Of a DNA stretch of 39,067 nt, positions 20,759 to 33,600 are shown in pieces. The translations under genes were made by a program, and so were the position numbers. The notes beneath the pieces are model-generated. The model was not told where the DNA came from, made no database searches, and worked only from the letters and a program-made list of their open reading frames with translations. This stretch comes from a virus: IMG/VR virus record IMGVR_UViG_3300032242_001645, positions 1 to 39,067 of that record. One strand, written 5' to 3'. Every line of letters starts with the position of its first letter. The stretch's first letter is position 1.

Positions 20759-21196
20759 ATGCCTTATAAAAATATTGAAATTAATACTGCCAACACTGTA
20801 TATAATCAGGCACCTCAACAAAGTCAATTTTACAAAGGATTTAGCACAGTCGGTGCCACAACTTATGGTAATCAGCTCTACGATTTAAATTTAATTAAAC
20901 AAGATATATTAAATCATTTTAATACCAAAAAAGGTCAACGATTAATGAATCCAGATTTTGGTTGCATTATATGGGATTTATTAATGGAACCAATGACTGA
21001 TCAGGTCAAAGAACTATTAGTAGATGATGTTACTAAAATTTGTAATTTTGATCCAAGAGTAGTACCTACTGAAATAACCTTAAATGAGTATCCCAGCGGA
21101 TATGTTGTAGAACTAACAATACGACTTCGAGACACTGATCAATCATCTTCTATGAAAATGATCTTTGATCAGAAATTAGGGCTAAGTGTACAATAA
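20759..21196 (+). CDS. 25: baseplate wedge subunit gp25
   Basis: This 145-residue protein belongs to the gp25/gpW-type baseplate wedge family (T4 gp25 132 aa). The conserved signature is GQRLMNPDFGCIIWDLLMEP from about residue 59, followed by the helix and sheet of the lysozyme-like fold without catalytic activity. gp25 links the wedge to the tail sheath, the first contact that spreads contraction. It lies between gp5 and gp6. The start is 14 bases after the gp5 stop with only a weak GAG site, so re-initiation is likely. Confidence 0.95.
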   Translation: MPYKNIEINTANTVYNQAPQQSQFYKGFSTVGATTYGNQLYDLNLIKQDILNHFNTKKGQRLMNPDFGCIIWDLLMEPMTDQVKELLVDDVTKICNFDPRVVPTEITLNEYPSGYVVELTIRLRDTDQSSSMKMIFDQKLGLSVQ

Positions 21197-21216
21197 TATA
21201 CGTACATTATTACTAC

Positions 21217-21224
21217 AATAAATA
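21217..21224 (+). promoter_or_regulatory. putative late promoter for gp6 and downstream genes
   Basis: AATAAATA matches seven of eight positions of the T4 late octamer. It lies in the 48-base gap between gp25 and gp6, about 21 bases ahead of the gp6 start, and would feed gp6, the giant gp7-like gene and the collagen-like fibre. Confidence 0.4.
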
Positions 21225-21244
21225 CGGTATAGAATAATAAAATT

Positions 21245-24200
21245 ATGATTCCATCAACTAACAGCAAATTACTTGTATCCGAAGATTGGAAAAAAATATA
21301 CCAATCTTTTAAAAACGCGGACTTCAAAAGTTACGATTTTGATACCTTACGTCGAACAATGATTCAATATCTTCAGGAAAATTATCCTGAAGATTTCAAT
21401 GACTTTATTGAAAGCAGCGAGTACATTGCATTAATTGATTTAATTGCTTATCTTGGGCAAAACCTAAGTTTCCGAATTGATTTAAATGCTCGTGAAAACT
21501 TTTTAGAAACAGCTCAACGTCGTGATAGTATTCTACGTTTGGCACAGCTGATTAGCTATACCCCTAAAAGAAATTTACCAGCTAATGGTTTTTTAAAAGT
21601 AACGGCCATTTCTACATCAGATGCTGTAATAGATAGTAATGGTACAAATTTATCTAATATTCCTATTTTATGGAATGACCCTACAAATACAAATTGGTAT
21701 CAACAATTTATTAGCATTATGAATTCTTCCATGTCGGGAAGTTTTTCATTTGGTAAACCTCATGATAGAAAAACCATTGATGGAATACTCACTGAACAAT
21801 ATCGAATTAATAGTTCTAATATAGATGTTCCCATATATACTTTTGCTAAAAGTATAAATGGCACCATAATGAATTTTGAAATTGTTCCGTCATCATTCTC
21901 TAATTCAACTTCTATATATGAAGAAGTTCCTAAACCAGGTACTACTTTTAGTTTTATATATAAAAATGATAATCAAGGCGCCGGAAGTGTAAACACAGGA
22001 TTTTTCACACATTTTCGTCAAGGCTCATTAAGTGGTTCTGATTTTTTTATAGATTCTCCTGTGCCTAACGAAATTGTTGGAGTTAATACTAATAACATCA
22101 ATAACAGTGATGTATGGTTATGGCAACTTGATGCTAATCGTAATTATACAAATCAATGGACAAGAGTATCTGATCTTATAGGCAATAATATTATCTATAA
22201 TAGTATTTCTAATAATAGCAGAAATATATATAGTGTATCGTCTAGAGATAATGATCAAATTGATTTAAATTTTGCAGATGGTAGTTTTGGAAATTTACCT
22301 AAAGGACAATTTAGATTATTTTATAGACAAAGTAATGGTCTAACATATACCATTAAACCACAACAGATGAGTGGTATTGTTGTTGATATTCCATATAAAA
22401 ACAAATTAGGTCAAAGTCATACATTAACAATGACTATGTCTTTGCAATATACTGTTAATAATAGTTCTGGTCCAGAATCTAATGCCAGTATACAAAGTAA
22501 GGCTCCTCAAGCATTCTATGTACAAAATAGAATGGTCACAGGTGAAGATTATAATATTGCACCATTAACTATGAGTAATGATATTCTCAAAGTTAAAAGT
22601 GTAAACAGAGTATCTAGTGGTATTAGTAAGTATTTTGAACTCAGTGATGTTAGTGGAAAATACAGTAAAACTAATATATTTGCCGCCGATGGATTCTTAT
22701 ATAAAAATGTACATGAACAAAATTTTGATTTTGAATTTACTAATCGTAATGAAATTTTTTCAGTGATCAAAGAACAGTTAGAACCAATTATTTCTTTGCC
22801 TGCTCTAAGATCTTTTTACTTTGATCAATATTCTAGACCTAATGTATATACAATATCTGATCCAAAAATAGTTTGGGAACAAGTTAATAAAATTTCTAAT
22901 CAAAGCAGAGGGTATTTTAAAATACCCACCAATCCTGCTGTTCCTATTGTAGTAGGTACTGCTACTGTAAATAATTTTAAATATCTTTTACCTGGATCGA
23001 TGATTAAATTTGTTCCACCAACAGGAAAATATTTTACTTCAGCTGGAAAAATTGTTGCTAATAAAGGTAATTCCACAGTAGATTATATTTGGACAAAAGT
23101 TATACAAGTTATAGGTGACGGTGCAAATTCTGGTGTAGGTGCATTAGATGATGGTACAGGTCCAATAATTTTAAGTAATGTTATAGATAGTTTGGCTATA
23201 CCTGTAGAAATTATTCCAAAATTTGTTAATACTCTTACCTATACATTTGAAAATGAAATAGTAACTCTTTGTTTAAGCAAGAGAAATTTTGGTTTAACCA
23301 TAAATGACAGAACTAGAACTTGGAATATTATATCAGATACTAACATTGATTTAAATAGTCCTTTTAGTTTATTAAATCAAAGTAGTTCATTAAATTCTAG
23401 TAAGGATGCTAGTTGGTTAATAGCATTTACTTGGACAGGTAAAAATTATAGAGTAAGATATAGAATAACTGATTATATATTTGAAAGTGATAAAGAAACT
23501 GCGTTTTTTATAGATAATAATTCTATAAATTATGATTTCATTTCTAATACTGTAATCAAAGATCAGATATCAGTTTTATCTATAAACAATTCAAATACAT
23601 CAACTTCTGTAAGTATAGGTAAAGATTATCGTTGGCAAATTGATGCTCCTGTTGTAGAATCCGATGGTTATTCTGAACCTAAAAAAGTTAAAGTAAGTTT
23701 CTATGATTATAATAATTCTGGACAAATTGATGATCCAGATTCATTTAATAATATAGTACAACCATTAAGTACAAATCTGTCAACACACTATAAAGATAAA
23801 TTTATATATTTTGAAAAATTAGCAGACGGTCTAAGATATAAATTATCTGATCAATCTCAATTTTATACAGCACCCACTCCTGCTGAAGTAATAGGTACTC
23901 CTAATAATGGAGATTTATATTATTTTTATGACCAGTCTTATAATGTAATAAAGAGTTATACAACTGCTGCCATTAGTTCATCTGATCCTTGGGTATATGA
24001 ACCAAACTATTTTGCTTATCCTGGTCGTATTGGATTAAAATTCCATTATGTGCATAACAGCGGAGAAGATAGAAGAATTGATCCTAGTAAGAGTAATATC
24101 ATTGATATCTATCTATTAACATCATCTTACGATACTGAATATAGAACATGGTTAACATCTGGAGTAGGTAACGAACCATTACCACCTACCAGTCAAAGTT

Positions 24201-24670
24201 TAGAACAAAATTTTTCAGGGACATTAGAACCTATTAAAACTATCAGTGATGAGATGATTTTTCAACCTGTTAAATATAAGACATTATTCGGAAGTAAAGC
24301 AGATATAAATTTACAGGCAACATTCAAAGCAGTTAAAAATGCATCTATACCTATTAGTGATAATGAAATTAAAACAAGAATATTAAATGCTATTCAAGAT
24401 TTCTTTTTATTAGAAAATTGGTCTTTTGGGCAATCATTTTACTTCAGTGAATTGTCAACATATGTAATGAATATTATGACACCTGATATAACAAACTTTA
24501 TAATTGTACCTAAGGCAAATAACAATTTTGGAAGTTTATATGAAATTGCCTGTTTAAGCAATGAAATTTTTATTAATGGTGCAACATCAGCGGATATAGA
24601 AATAATTGATGCTATTACTGCTTCTCAATTAAAAACAACTTATACAATAGTAACAAATAGCGGAAATTAA
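21245..24670 (+). CDS. 6: baseplate wedge subunit gp6, enlarged
   Basis: The N-terminal 130 residues are clearly gp6: YDFDTLRRTMIQYLQENYPEDFNDFIESSEYIALIDLIAYLGQNLSFRIDLNARENFLETAQRRDSILRLA-type sequence at about 38-105, the mark of the gp6/gpJ baseplate family. The conserved middle is at about 330-480 (DLNFADGSFGNLPKGQFRLFYRQ, then VQNRMVTGEDYN). The C-terminal dimerisation region is at about 990-1100 (FQPVKYKTLFGSKADINLQATFK, then LLENWSFGQSFYFSELSTYVM). T4 gp6 has 660 aa; this one has 1141, with beta-rich insertions in the second half (about 560-960). gp6 forms the continuous ring that ties wedges together. The next gene begins 2 bases after its stop. Confidence 0.95.
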   Translation: MIPSTNSKLLVSEDWKKIYQSFKNADFKSYDFDTLRRTMIQYLQENYPEDFNDFIESSEYIALIDLIAYLGQNLSFRIDLNARENFLETAQRRDSILRLAQLISYTPKRNLPANGFLKVTAISTSDAVIDSNGTNLSNIPILWNDPTNTNWYQQFISIMNSSMSGSFSFGKPHDRKTIDGILTEQYRINSSNIDVPIYTFAKSINGTIMNFEIVPSSFSNSTSIYEEVPKPGTTFSFIYKNDNQGAGSVNTGFFTHFRQGSLSGSDFFIDSPVPNEIVGVNTNNINNSDVWLWQLDANRNYTNQWTRVSDLIGNNIIYNSISNNSRNIYSVSSRDNDQIDLNFADGSFGNLPKGQFRLFYRQSNGLTYTIKPQQMSGIVVDIPYKNKLGQSHTLTMTMSLQYTVNNSSGPESNASIQSKAPQAFYVQNRMVTGEDYNIAPLTMSNDILKVKSVNRVSSGISKYFELSDVSGKYSKTNIFAADGFLYKNVHEQNFDFEFTNRNEIFSVIKEQLEPIISLPALRSFYFDQYSRPNVYTISDPKIVWEQVNKISNQSRGYFKIPTNPAVPIVVGTATVNNFKYLLPGSMIKFVPPTGKYFTSAGKIVANKGNSTVDYIWTKVIQVIGDGANSGVGALDDGTGPIILSNVIDSLAIPVEIIPKFVNTLTYTFENEIVTLCLSKRNFGLTINDRTRTWNIISDTNIDLNSPFSLLNQSSSLNSSKDASWLIAFTWTGKNYRVRYRITDYIFESDKETAFFIDNNSINYDFISNTVIKDQISVLSINNSNTSTSVSIGKDYRWQIDAPVVESDGYSEPKKVKVSFYDYNNSGQIDDPDSFNNIVQPLSTNLSTHYKDKFIYFEKLADGLRYKLSDQSQFYTAPTPAEVIGTPNNGDLYYFYDQSYNVIKSYTTAAISSSDPWVYEPNYFAYPGRIGLKFHYVHNSGEDRRIDPSKSNIIDIYLLTSSYDTEYRTWLTSGVGNEPLPPTSQSLEQNFSGTLEPIKTISDEMIFQPVKYKTLFGSKADINLQATFKAVKNASIPISDNEIKTRILNAIQDFFLLENWSFGQSFYFSELSTYVMNIMTPDITNFIIVPKANNNFGSLYEIACLSNEIFINGATSADIEIIDAITASQLKTTYTIVTNSGN

Positions 24671-24672
24671 AT

Positions 24673-27600
24673 ATGGCAAATAAAGTTATTAAGTCGGTCA
24701 ATTTATTACCCGAATTTTTAAAAACAGATAAGAATAAAAAATTCTTATCTAGTACAATTGATCAACTAATACAACCTCCTCAACTAGAACGTATTGATGG
24801 TTTTATTGGTTCTAAGTTAACTCCTAATTATGTTTCTTCTACTGATTTTTATATTTCAGAAACCTTACCATTACGAAAATCATATCAACTAGAACCAGCA
24901 TTAACAGTTAAAGATAGCTTGGGTGTTGTTAATGATGTTATTGGACTTGATGATTTAACCAATGAAATTTCCACTCAAGGTGGTATTGTTAATAATCTTG
25001 ATAGATTGTATAGAACAGAGTTTTATTCTTATGATCCACATATCGATTGGGACAAATTAATAAATTATCAAACCTACTATTGGCTAGTTAATGGACCAGA
25101 AACTATTTTAATAACAGGCCCATTGGATGCTGTAACAAATAGATATACTGTACTTAATATCGACGATGATATTTTAGGAAAACCAACATACACTTCTATT
25201 TCTGGTATAACATTATCTAATGGAATGAAAGTAAGATTTGGCGGATCAACATTTCCTGAATCTTATTTAGATAATGAATATTTTGTTGAAGGTGTTGGAA
25301 CAGCAATTAAACTAGTAAAATATTCTTTATTATCTGGCGCAACTAAAATAGCAAGTTCATATACAGAACACTTTGACGAACATCCTTTCGATGAATTTCC
25401 ATTTGATAATTCTAAAACATTACCAACTACTCCAGATTATATTACTATCAATAGGGCCAGCCAAGATTTAAATCCTTGGTCTCAAAATAATCGTTGGGTA
25501 CACGCCGATGTCATTAAAGCATCTGCATTAGCTAATGGATTACAACCAACATATCCAGATGACAAACGTGCTAGACGCCCTATTATAGAATTTAAGGCAG
25601 ATTTAAAATTATTTAATTTTGGATCTTTGGGATTGAAAAATATTGATCTTATTGATACAATAACAAAGGATGCATTTAGTACCATAGAAGGATCTCCGGG
25701 CTATTATGTAGATGGTCTATTGTTAGAACAAGGAAATAGAGTTGTTTTCAATGCAGATACTAATAGTAGAGTTCGTGGTAAAATTTATCAGGTTAACTAT
25801 ATTGCTATTAATGGAGAACTTAAATTAGAATTAGTTGATACTGGTGATATTGCAACAATGTCTAGTGTTGGAGTAAATCTAGGTAAAACTTTTGCTGGTA
25901 CAAATTGGTGGTTTAATGGCGATACCTGGCAATATTCTCAACAAAGAACTTCATTAAATCAAGCACCTTTATTTGATCTATTTGATGATAATGGAAATAG
26001 TTATAGCGATAAAACCCAATACCTTAGCAATTTTGTCGGTAATAAAATATTTGGCTACGATGTAGGAACTGGTACCAATGATACTGTTTTAGGATTTCCT
26101 TTAAAGTATAAAAACAGTATCGGCCTTGGAAGTTATTTGTTTAAAAACTATTTCACATCTGATGTTATTTCATTATCTGTTAATAATAAAGAGATAAAAG
26201 TATCTACAGCAATTACATATTGTAAATTTGCTAATGGTACTTTTGCCAATGTATGGAAAACTGCTGCCGATTATCAAATACCTATTTTACAAGTAGTATC
26301 TACTACTGAAGAAACATCTATAATAGAACTAACAGCTATTGATAATCCAACAACTGTTGATTTATCATTAGAAGTATTTGTCAATGGATATGTGATTTCT
26401 AATTACACAATTTCTAAAATTTCAGGCAAATATCTAATTAATTTTGATAAATCATTACCTGTATCAACTAATGTATTATTAAAAATACGTACCGATGCAG
26501 TGCCTAATGCCAATGGATATTATGAACCACCGTTAGGATTGACCAATAATCCATTTAATGGTCCTATTACATCATTAACACTATCTGAATTAAGCGATCA
26601 TCTTCATACCATGATTAATAAAACTGATGGGTTTGTAGGTAATTTCCCAGGGGCTAGTAATCTAAGAGATCTTTCAGATGAAACAAAATACGGAAATAGA
26701 TTAATATCAAATGTTACACCAATGTCATTTGCTAACTTTTTTATAGGGAAAAAAGAGCATAGTGTTATTGATGCAATAACCAAAGCAGGTGATCAATATA
26801 ATCAATTTAAAGTATTGTTGTTGAAAAAGATTTCTGAAATAAGTGATCTATCAGATCCTATAACAGATCTTGATAGAGTATTAACAGAAATAAATCTTGA
26901 TAAAGATATTCAATCTCCATATTATATGTCGGATATGATTGCATATGGAACTGATAAAAAATCAAGAACTTGGACTATTACTGACTCACGTAACATTATC
27001 TATCCATTGGCCAGTGAATTTAATCCAACGGTATTAAGTACACATTCGATTTTAATTTACCTCAACGGTAATCAATTATTATCTGGCATTGACTATGAAT
27101 TTGAAGTAGCTGACTCTACAGTAAAAATTTTAAAATTATTATCAGTTGGGGATACATTAACTATTAATGATTATCATTCCACATTAGGTTCTTTCATTCC
27201 ACCTACTCCTAGTAAGTTAGGATTATATCCAAAATATCAACCTAGCATTTATCAAGATTATACATATTCGACTCCTGTAAATGTAATTCAAGGGCACGAC
27301 GGTAGTATTACTGTTGCTTACAATGATTTTAGAGATGCTATTATTCTTGAGTTTGAAAAACGTATCTACAACAATATCAAAGCAGAATATCGTTCAGAAC
27401 TGTTTGATGTCAATTCGATATTTGATGGAGCATTTAGAAATAGTGAATATTCCAATGATGAAATTAATCAAATATTAAGTAAAGATTTTTTGAAGTGGGC
27501 AGGTTTTTACGGAATAGATTATACTCTAAATAATTTATTTGATGAATCAAATTCTCGCACCTGGAATTATCAAGGTGGATTTAACACAACGTTAGGCCAA

Positions 27601-30600
27601 CCAGTTAACGGATCTTGGCGTGCAATTTTTAAGAAATTTTACGACACTGATCGTCCTAATACACATCCTTGGGAAATGTTAGGTATTGCAGATAAACCAA
27701 TCTGGTGGGAAAAAACATATGGTGTTGCTCCCTATACAGCAGGCAATGACATATTATGGGATGACATTGAACAAGGATTAAATCGTAATACTGGAAAAGT
27801 AAATCCTGTATATGCTCGACCAGGGTTGCATACAATTTTACCAGTTGATGAAACAGGACACCTAATTGATATTCAATCATTGGTAATAAATTGGACAATA
27901 TATGGACGATATCAATCTTGGAAGTTTGGAGATTATAGTCCAGCTGAAACAGTATGGCGCCGTAGTAGCTACTGGCCATTTGCAGTACAGAGATTATTGG
28001 CATTAACAAAACCTGCCAAGTATGCATCTATAATGTATGATACTAGTAGGATTTCTAAAAATATTGCAGGACAATGGACATATGGTGAAGATCATATTTT
28101 CTTGAATCCTAAAAAATCTGTTATCTATGGTAACGGTGATGAATTGACCAGCGGCTATAGTGTATATATTTTTGAAATAGGTCGTCAACGTACTTCGAAT
28201 TATATCACAGAATTAGTACAAGATCTTTCCTATTTAGATTTTAATTTATTTTATAAAGTAGGCGGATTTGTAAGTAAAGATAAATTACAAGTTGTTATTG
28301 ATGCAATTGATCCTACATCTATTAGTCCCGGTGCATTATTACCACAAGAAGATTATGACCTAATATTAAATACCAGTAATCCAATTAAATCATCAAACAT
28401 TTCTGGTATTATTGTACAGCGTAGTAACGGAAAATTTGTAGTTAAAGGATATGATAGATTAAATCCTTATTTCACTGTATATGAACCTATACGTACTGTT
28501 AATACTTCTGTACTCACAGTGGGTGGCATATCTGAATCTTATGTAACCTGGAATGATAGCACTACAGGTGGTTCAACAGGTCTATCTTCTGTAGACACAA
28601 CTACTGCCAATGTTTCACCTAGCGGTAAATTTTATCAAGCAGGTCAAATAGTATACAAGGATAATAGATTTTTTAGAGTTAAAACTTCTCATCAGAGCGG
28701 CACAACATTTAATACTGCATATTTTCAACCATTGGCAGATTTGCCAACAGTGGGTGGAGCAATTGTACAAATTGCAAATAAATTTGACACCATTGAAAAA
28801 CAAATACCTTACGGTACAGAATATACAACTATTCAAGAAGTCTATGATTTAATAATTGGTTATGGAAAGTGGTTAGAAAGTCAAGGATTTATATTTGATG
28901 AATATAATACAGATTTATCGGCTCCTATTGATTGGAATTTTACAGGCAAAGAATTCTTGTATTGGACTACACAAAATTGGGCAACAAATAGTATTATCAC
29001 ATTAAGTCCTTTTGCTAATCAACTTAAATATCAATTGGCTAATTCTGTAGTAGATAATATTTTTGATAGTTTTTACGAATATAGTATATTACAGGCCAAC
29101 GGCGTTTCGATGCCTCAACAAAATTTAAATATATCTAGAGAAGATGGTGTTTTTACCATACAAACACCTAACTCTACAGATGGTATATATTTTGCAACTA
29201 TTCATTCTGTACAAAAAGAACACGCAATGGTATTCAACAATACCACACGTTTCAATGATACTATATATGACATTGAAACAGGTTATCGCCAATATCGAAT
29301 GAAACTATCGGGGTTCAGAACTGCTAATTGGAATGGTGATTATTTTAGTCCTGGTTTTATCTATGATACTGCACAAATATCTAATTGGCAAAAATATTCT
29401 GAATATCAAATTGGTAATTTAGTAAAATTTAATGGCAATTATTATTCTGCCAATCAAAAAATAGCATCATCGGCTACCTTTAATTTCTCAGAGTGGGATG
29501 TGCTTGGTAGTAAACCAATTGCAGGATTGTTACCTAACTTTGATTATAAAATTAATCAGTTTGAAGATTTTTATAGTTTAGACATTGATAACTTTGATAG
29601 TGCTCAACAGCAGATGGCACAACATTTAATTGGTTATACTCCTCGTGTTTATCTAAATAATATTTTTACTAATCCCATTGCACAATATAAATTCTATCAA
29701 GGATTTATAAAAGAAAAAGGAACTAAAAATTCTATCAGTAAACTGGCCAAAGCTAGTGTACATAATTTACAGGGCGAATTAACTTTTACAGAAGAATGGG
29801 CGTTTCGTATCGGGCAATATGGTTCTTATGAAACATATCAAGAATTAGAAGTTCCTTTAATTGAAGGAACATTTATTGAAAATCCGCAGGTAATTAGTTT
29901 TGTTGATGTTAAACCTCTTCCTTCCCCTAATGACTTAACTTACTATAGTACTGACCGTATTATTACACCTAAAGATTACGTATCATCATCAACCTTTGTA
30001 ACTTCTGATACTGAATTCATGTTGAATACAGCAGGGTATGTGAGAATAGATGATGTTAATTTTACTGCCTATAATGAAATCGATTTAGTAGCTATTGCTG
30101 CTTCTACTGCAATAGTTGAAGGTGATGCAGTATGGTTAGGTTTCAAGAAAGATGGCGGCTGGGATATTTTAAGATATGTAAACTTGCCCGCTAAAATTGT
30201 TGAGGTTATTGTATCAGATGCAGGAGCAGAACTTACCTTTTCTACAAATGATGCACATAAGTTAATTCCTGGCGAAGTTATTTCTATTACTCAGTTCAAT
30301 ACAATTGTCAACGGAGTTTACACTGTTGCAACTGTACCAACTTTAAATACGTTTACAGTAGCATCAACATTATCTGTTATTTCGGATAATACTCCTGCAA
30401 CTCCTGCACAAATATTTAAATTTGAAAGTGCTAAATTTAATAATTTTGATTCATTGCCGTCGGATGATAGTTTACTTAAATCTCCAATTGGTACTAAATT
30501 TTGGGTAAATGATGATGGATTTGGAAAATGGGTAGTTTATGAAAAAACAAAAAATTATTCATCAATATCTAAATATAGTTCTCCAGATTTAAATGGTCAA

Positions 30601-33600
30601 AAATTAGGATGGAGCATAAGTCATAGATATGGTTCTGACATATTTGTTGTTGGTGCTCCGGGTAATTATGAAAATAATAATCAAGGCGGAATATCTGTTT
30701 ACAATAATTCAGATGCTAGACTTAAATTTAAATATACATTAAATCATAATGTATATTATCAAACTACCTCGCCTGATACCCCTAATGAATTTGGATATTC
30801 AGTAGTTTATGATGATCACTTATTTTCTAACAGCGGATACGGATTAATATTTGCTGGAGCTCCTGCTGCTGGAAATATAAGAAGCACTGGTAGTATTGGT
30901 TCTGTTAGAAATGCTTCAAGTGGTGAAGCACCGTCATCATTTGTGCATGAAGGTCTAGTTAAAATTAGCAGCATTGATGCCGAAGCTAATGATGAAAATT
31001 CACGTACATTTGTTCTTTTAAGTCCTAGACCTTCAAGCTATGAAAGATTTGGATCTTCATTATTTGTACAACGTAATGCAGATACAAAATTGTTACTAGT
31101 AGGTGCTCCACAAACAGCAAATACAGGAACTGGCACGGTTTATGCTTTTACAGTTATTACCACAGCTACATCTAATCCTTATTATACTTCAACAACTTTA
31201 CCATTGGTTGATGTAACAACAGCAACAACAGTAATACCTGATGCTGCTATTACACTCGGTCGCGGAAGTCAGTGGGGATATAGTATTGCAGGATCTGACG
31301 ATTCTAAAAATATAGCAATTAGTGCTCCGGGATATAGTTATAGTACAGGTATTGTACAAATATTTTCAGGCACAATATTTAGACAGACCATTCGATCACC
31401 ATATGGAAAAAATTGTAGATTTGGTGAATGTATGGCTATGACTCCTCGTGGTGATTATTTGTTTATTTCTGCACCAAATACTAGAAATGATAATCAATCA
31501 TTTGGCAAAGTAGCAATATATAAGAAAATAAATTCATTGTTTACTTTTATATCAGAAATTTCTAATCCATTATCTAAACCAGGAATGAAATTTGGTATTT
31601 CTCTAAATATTAGTGAATTTGCGGATACTCTAGCTATTTCGTCAATGGGCACTAATACTAAATTGCCTACAACGTTTGATAAAACAAATCTTTCAATTGA
31701 TGCTTTGTCGCAGTTTGATTATAATTCTACAAAATTTTATGATGGAGTTAAATCTAGTGGTACTGTTTATGTTTATAGTAGAAAATTTGATCGATTCTTA
31801 TTAGTTGAAGAATTATATCCTCCACAAACAATAGCCGGTACTAATTTTGGCCGTAGCATATCTGTTGACTCTAATGTTGTTTATGTTGGTGCTCCTGGAC
31901 CAAGTATAGCCACAACTGGAAATAGTGGTCTTCATAAATTTGTGTCAACTACTACTAGTAGTTTAACAACTTTACGTCATCAAGAAAATTTAGTATCGGT
32001 TAATACATTGCAAAAAGTAATGTTAGTTGATTCTTTTAATGAAGAAATTCTAGATTATTTAGATATCATTGATCCATTAAAAGGTAAGATAGGTGGAATA
32101 GCAGATCAAGAATTAAAATATAAAACATCTTTTGATCCTGCTATATATTCAATTGGCAATTCAACAACTGTAAATGATTCTTCTATCAATTGGTTAGATA
32201 ATCATGTTGGAGAATTATGGTGGGATTTAAGTACTGTAAAATATCAATGGTACGAACAAGGTGAATTAACTTTTAGAAAAAATAGTTGGGGAAGATTATT
32301 TCCAGGTTCTACAATTGATGTATATGAATGGGTCAGTACAGAATATCTACCTAGTGAGTGGAATACTCTAGCAGATACCGCAGCGGGTCTAACAGAGGGA
32401 ATTAGTGGAACACCTAAATTTATTGATGACACTGTATATTCTGTTAAACAAACTTATGATGCTACAACTGGTCTTTTTACTAGTCGTTATTACTATTGGG
32501 TAAAAAATAAAATAATAATCCCTAATGTTAAAAATAGAAGACTTAGCAGCTATCAGGTATCTTCTATTATAGAAAATCCTACATCGTACGGATTAAAGTA
32601 TGTTGCCCCTATATCTAAAGATGCTATCATATTATCTAATATTGGATCAGAATTAGTTGCTGATAGAATACACATTAATATTTCCACAGATTCTATTGAT
32701 AATACTATTCCTAAACATACTGAATGGTTATTGTTACAAGAAGGTTCTGCAGAAAGTAGACCTAATACATTACTTGAGAAAAAATTAATTGACAGTTTAA
32801 TTGGTCACGACAGTTTTGGTAATCTAGTTCCAGATCCTACATTATCTTCAAGAATACGTTATGGTATAGGAATTAGACCTCAACAATCATTGTTTAAAGA
32901 TAGAAAAGCAGCATTAAGAAATTTAATAGAATTTACTAATAGTGTATTGATTAAAAATCAAATTACTGGTAATTATGATTTTACTAATTTAAACAAACAA
33001 GATGTTATACCTGATGAATATAGCCATGCCTATGATCAAATTGTAGAAGATAACGAAGGTTTGGCAATTATTGATACTCGACAGCTTGCGTTACCAAAAT
33101 TATCTTGTACAGTAAAAGATGGAAGAATTCGCAGCGTTAGTATTGACAATGTAGGATTTGGTTATAAGGTTGCACCTAGTGTTGAAATTATTAGTCCAGT
33201 AGAATCTACTGCTAAAATTACCACTGAAATTGATTCATCGGGAAGAGTTATTTCTGTTAATATTGCAGATGCGGGAAGTGGATTTCCAGATGATCAACCT
33301 CCTATGTTAAAAGTTCGACCATATACTGTAATCGTATTAGCTGATTCTGTATACAACAATAAATGGACAATTTTTGTTTATGATACTTTAAGAAAAGAAT
33401 GGTTAAGATCTAATACACAAAAATACAATACAACTATGTATTGGAAGTATCAAGATTGGTCTAGTGCCGATTTTAATAAATTTATTGATTATTCAGCATC
33501 AGTGGATGAAATATATGAAATTGATACTGTACCATTATCAATAGGCCAATATATAAAAGTACGTAATGGTGGTGATGGCAGATATATTATATTAGAAAAA

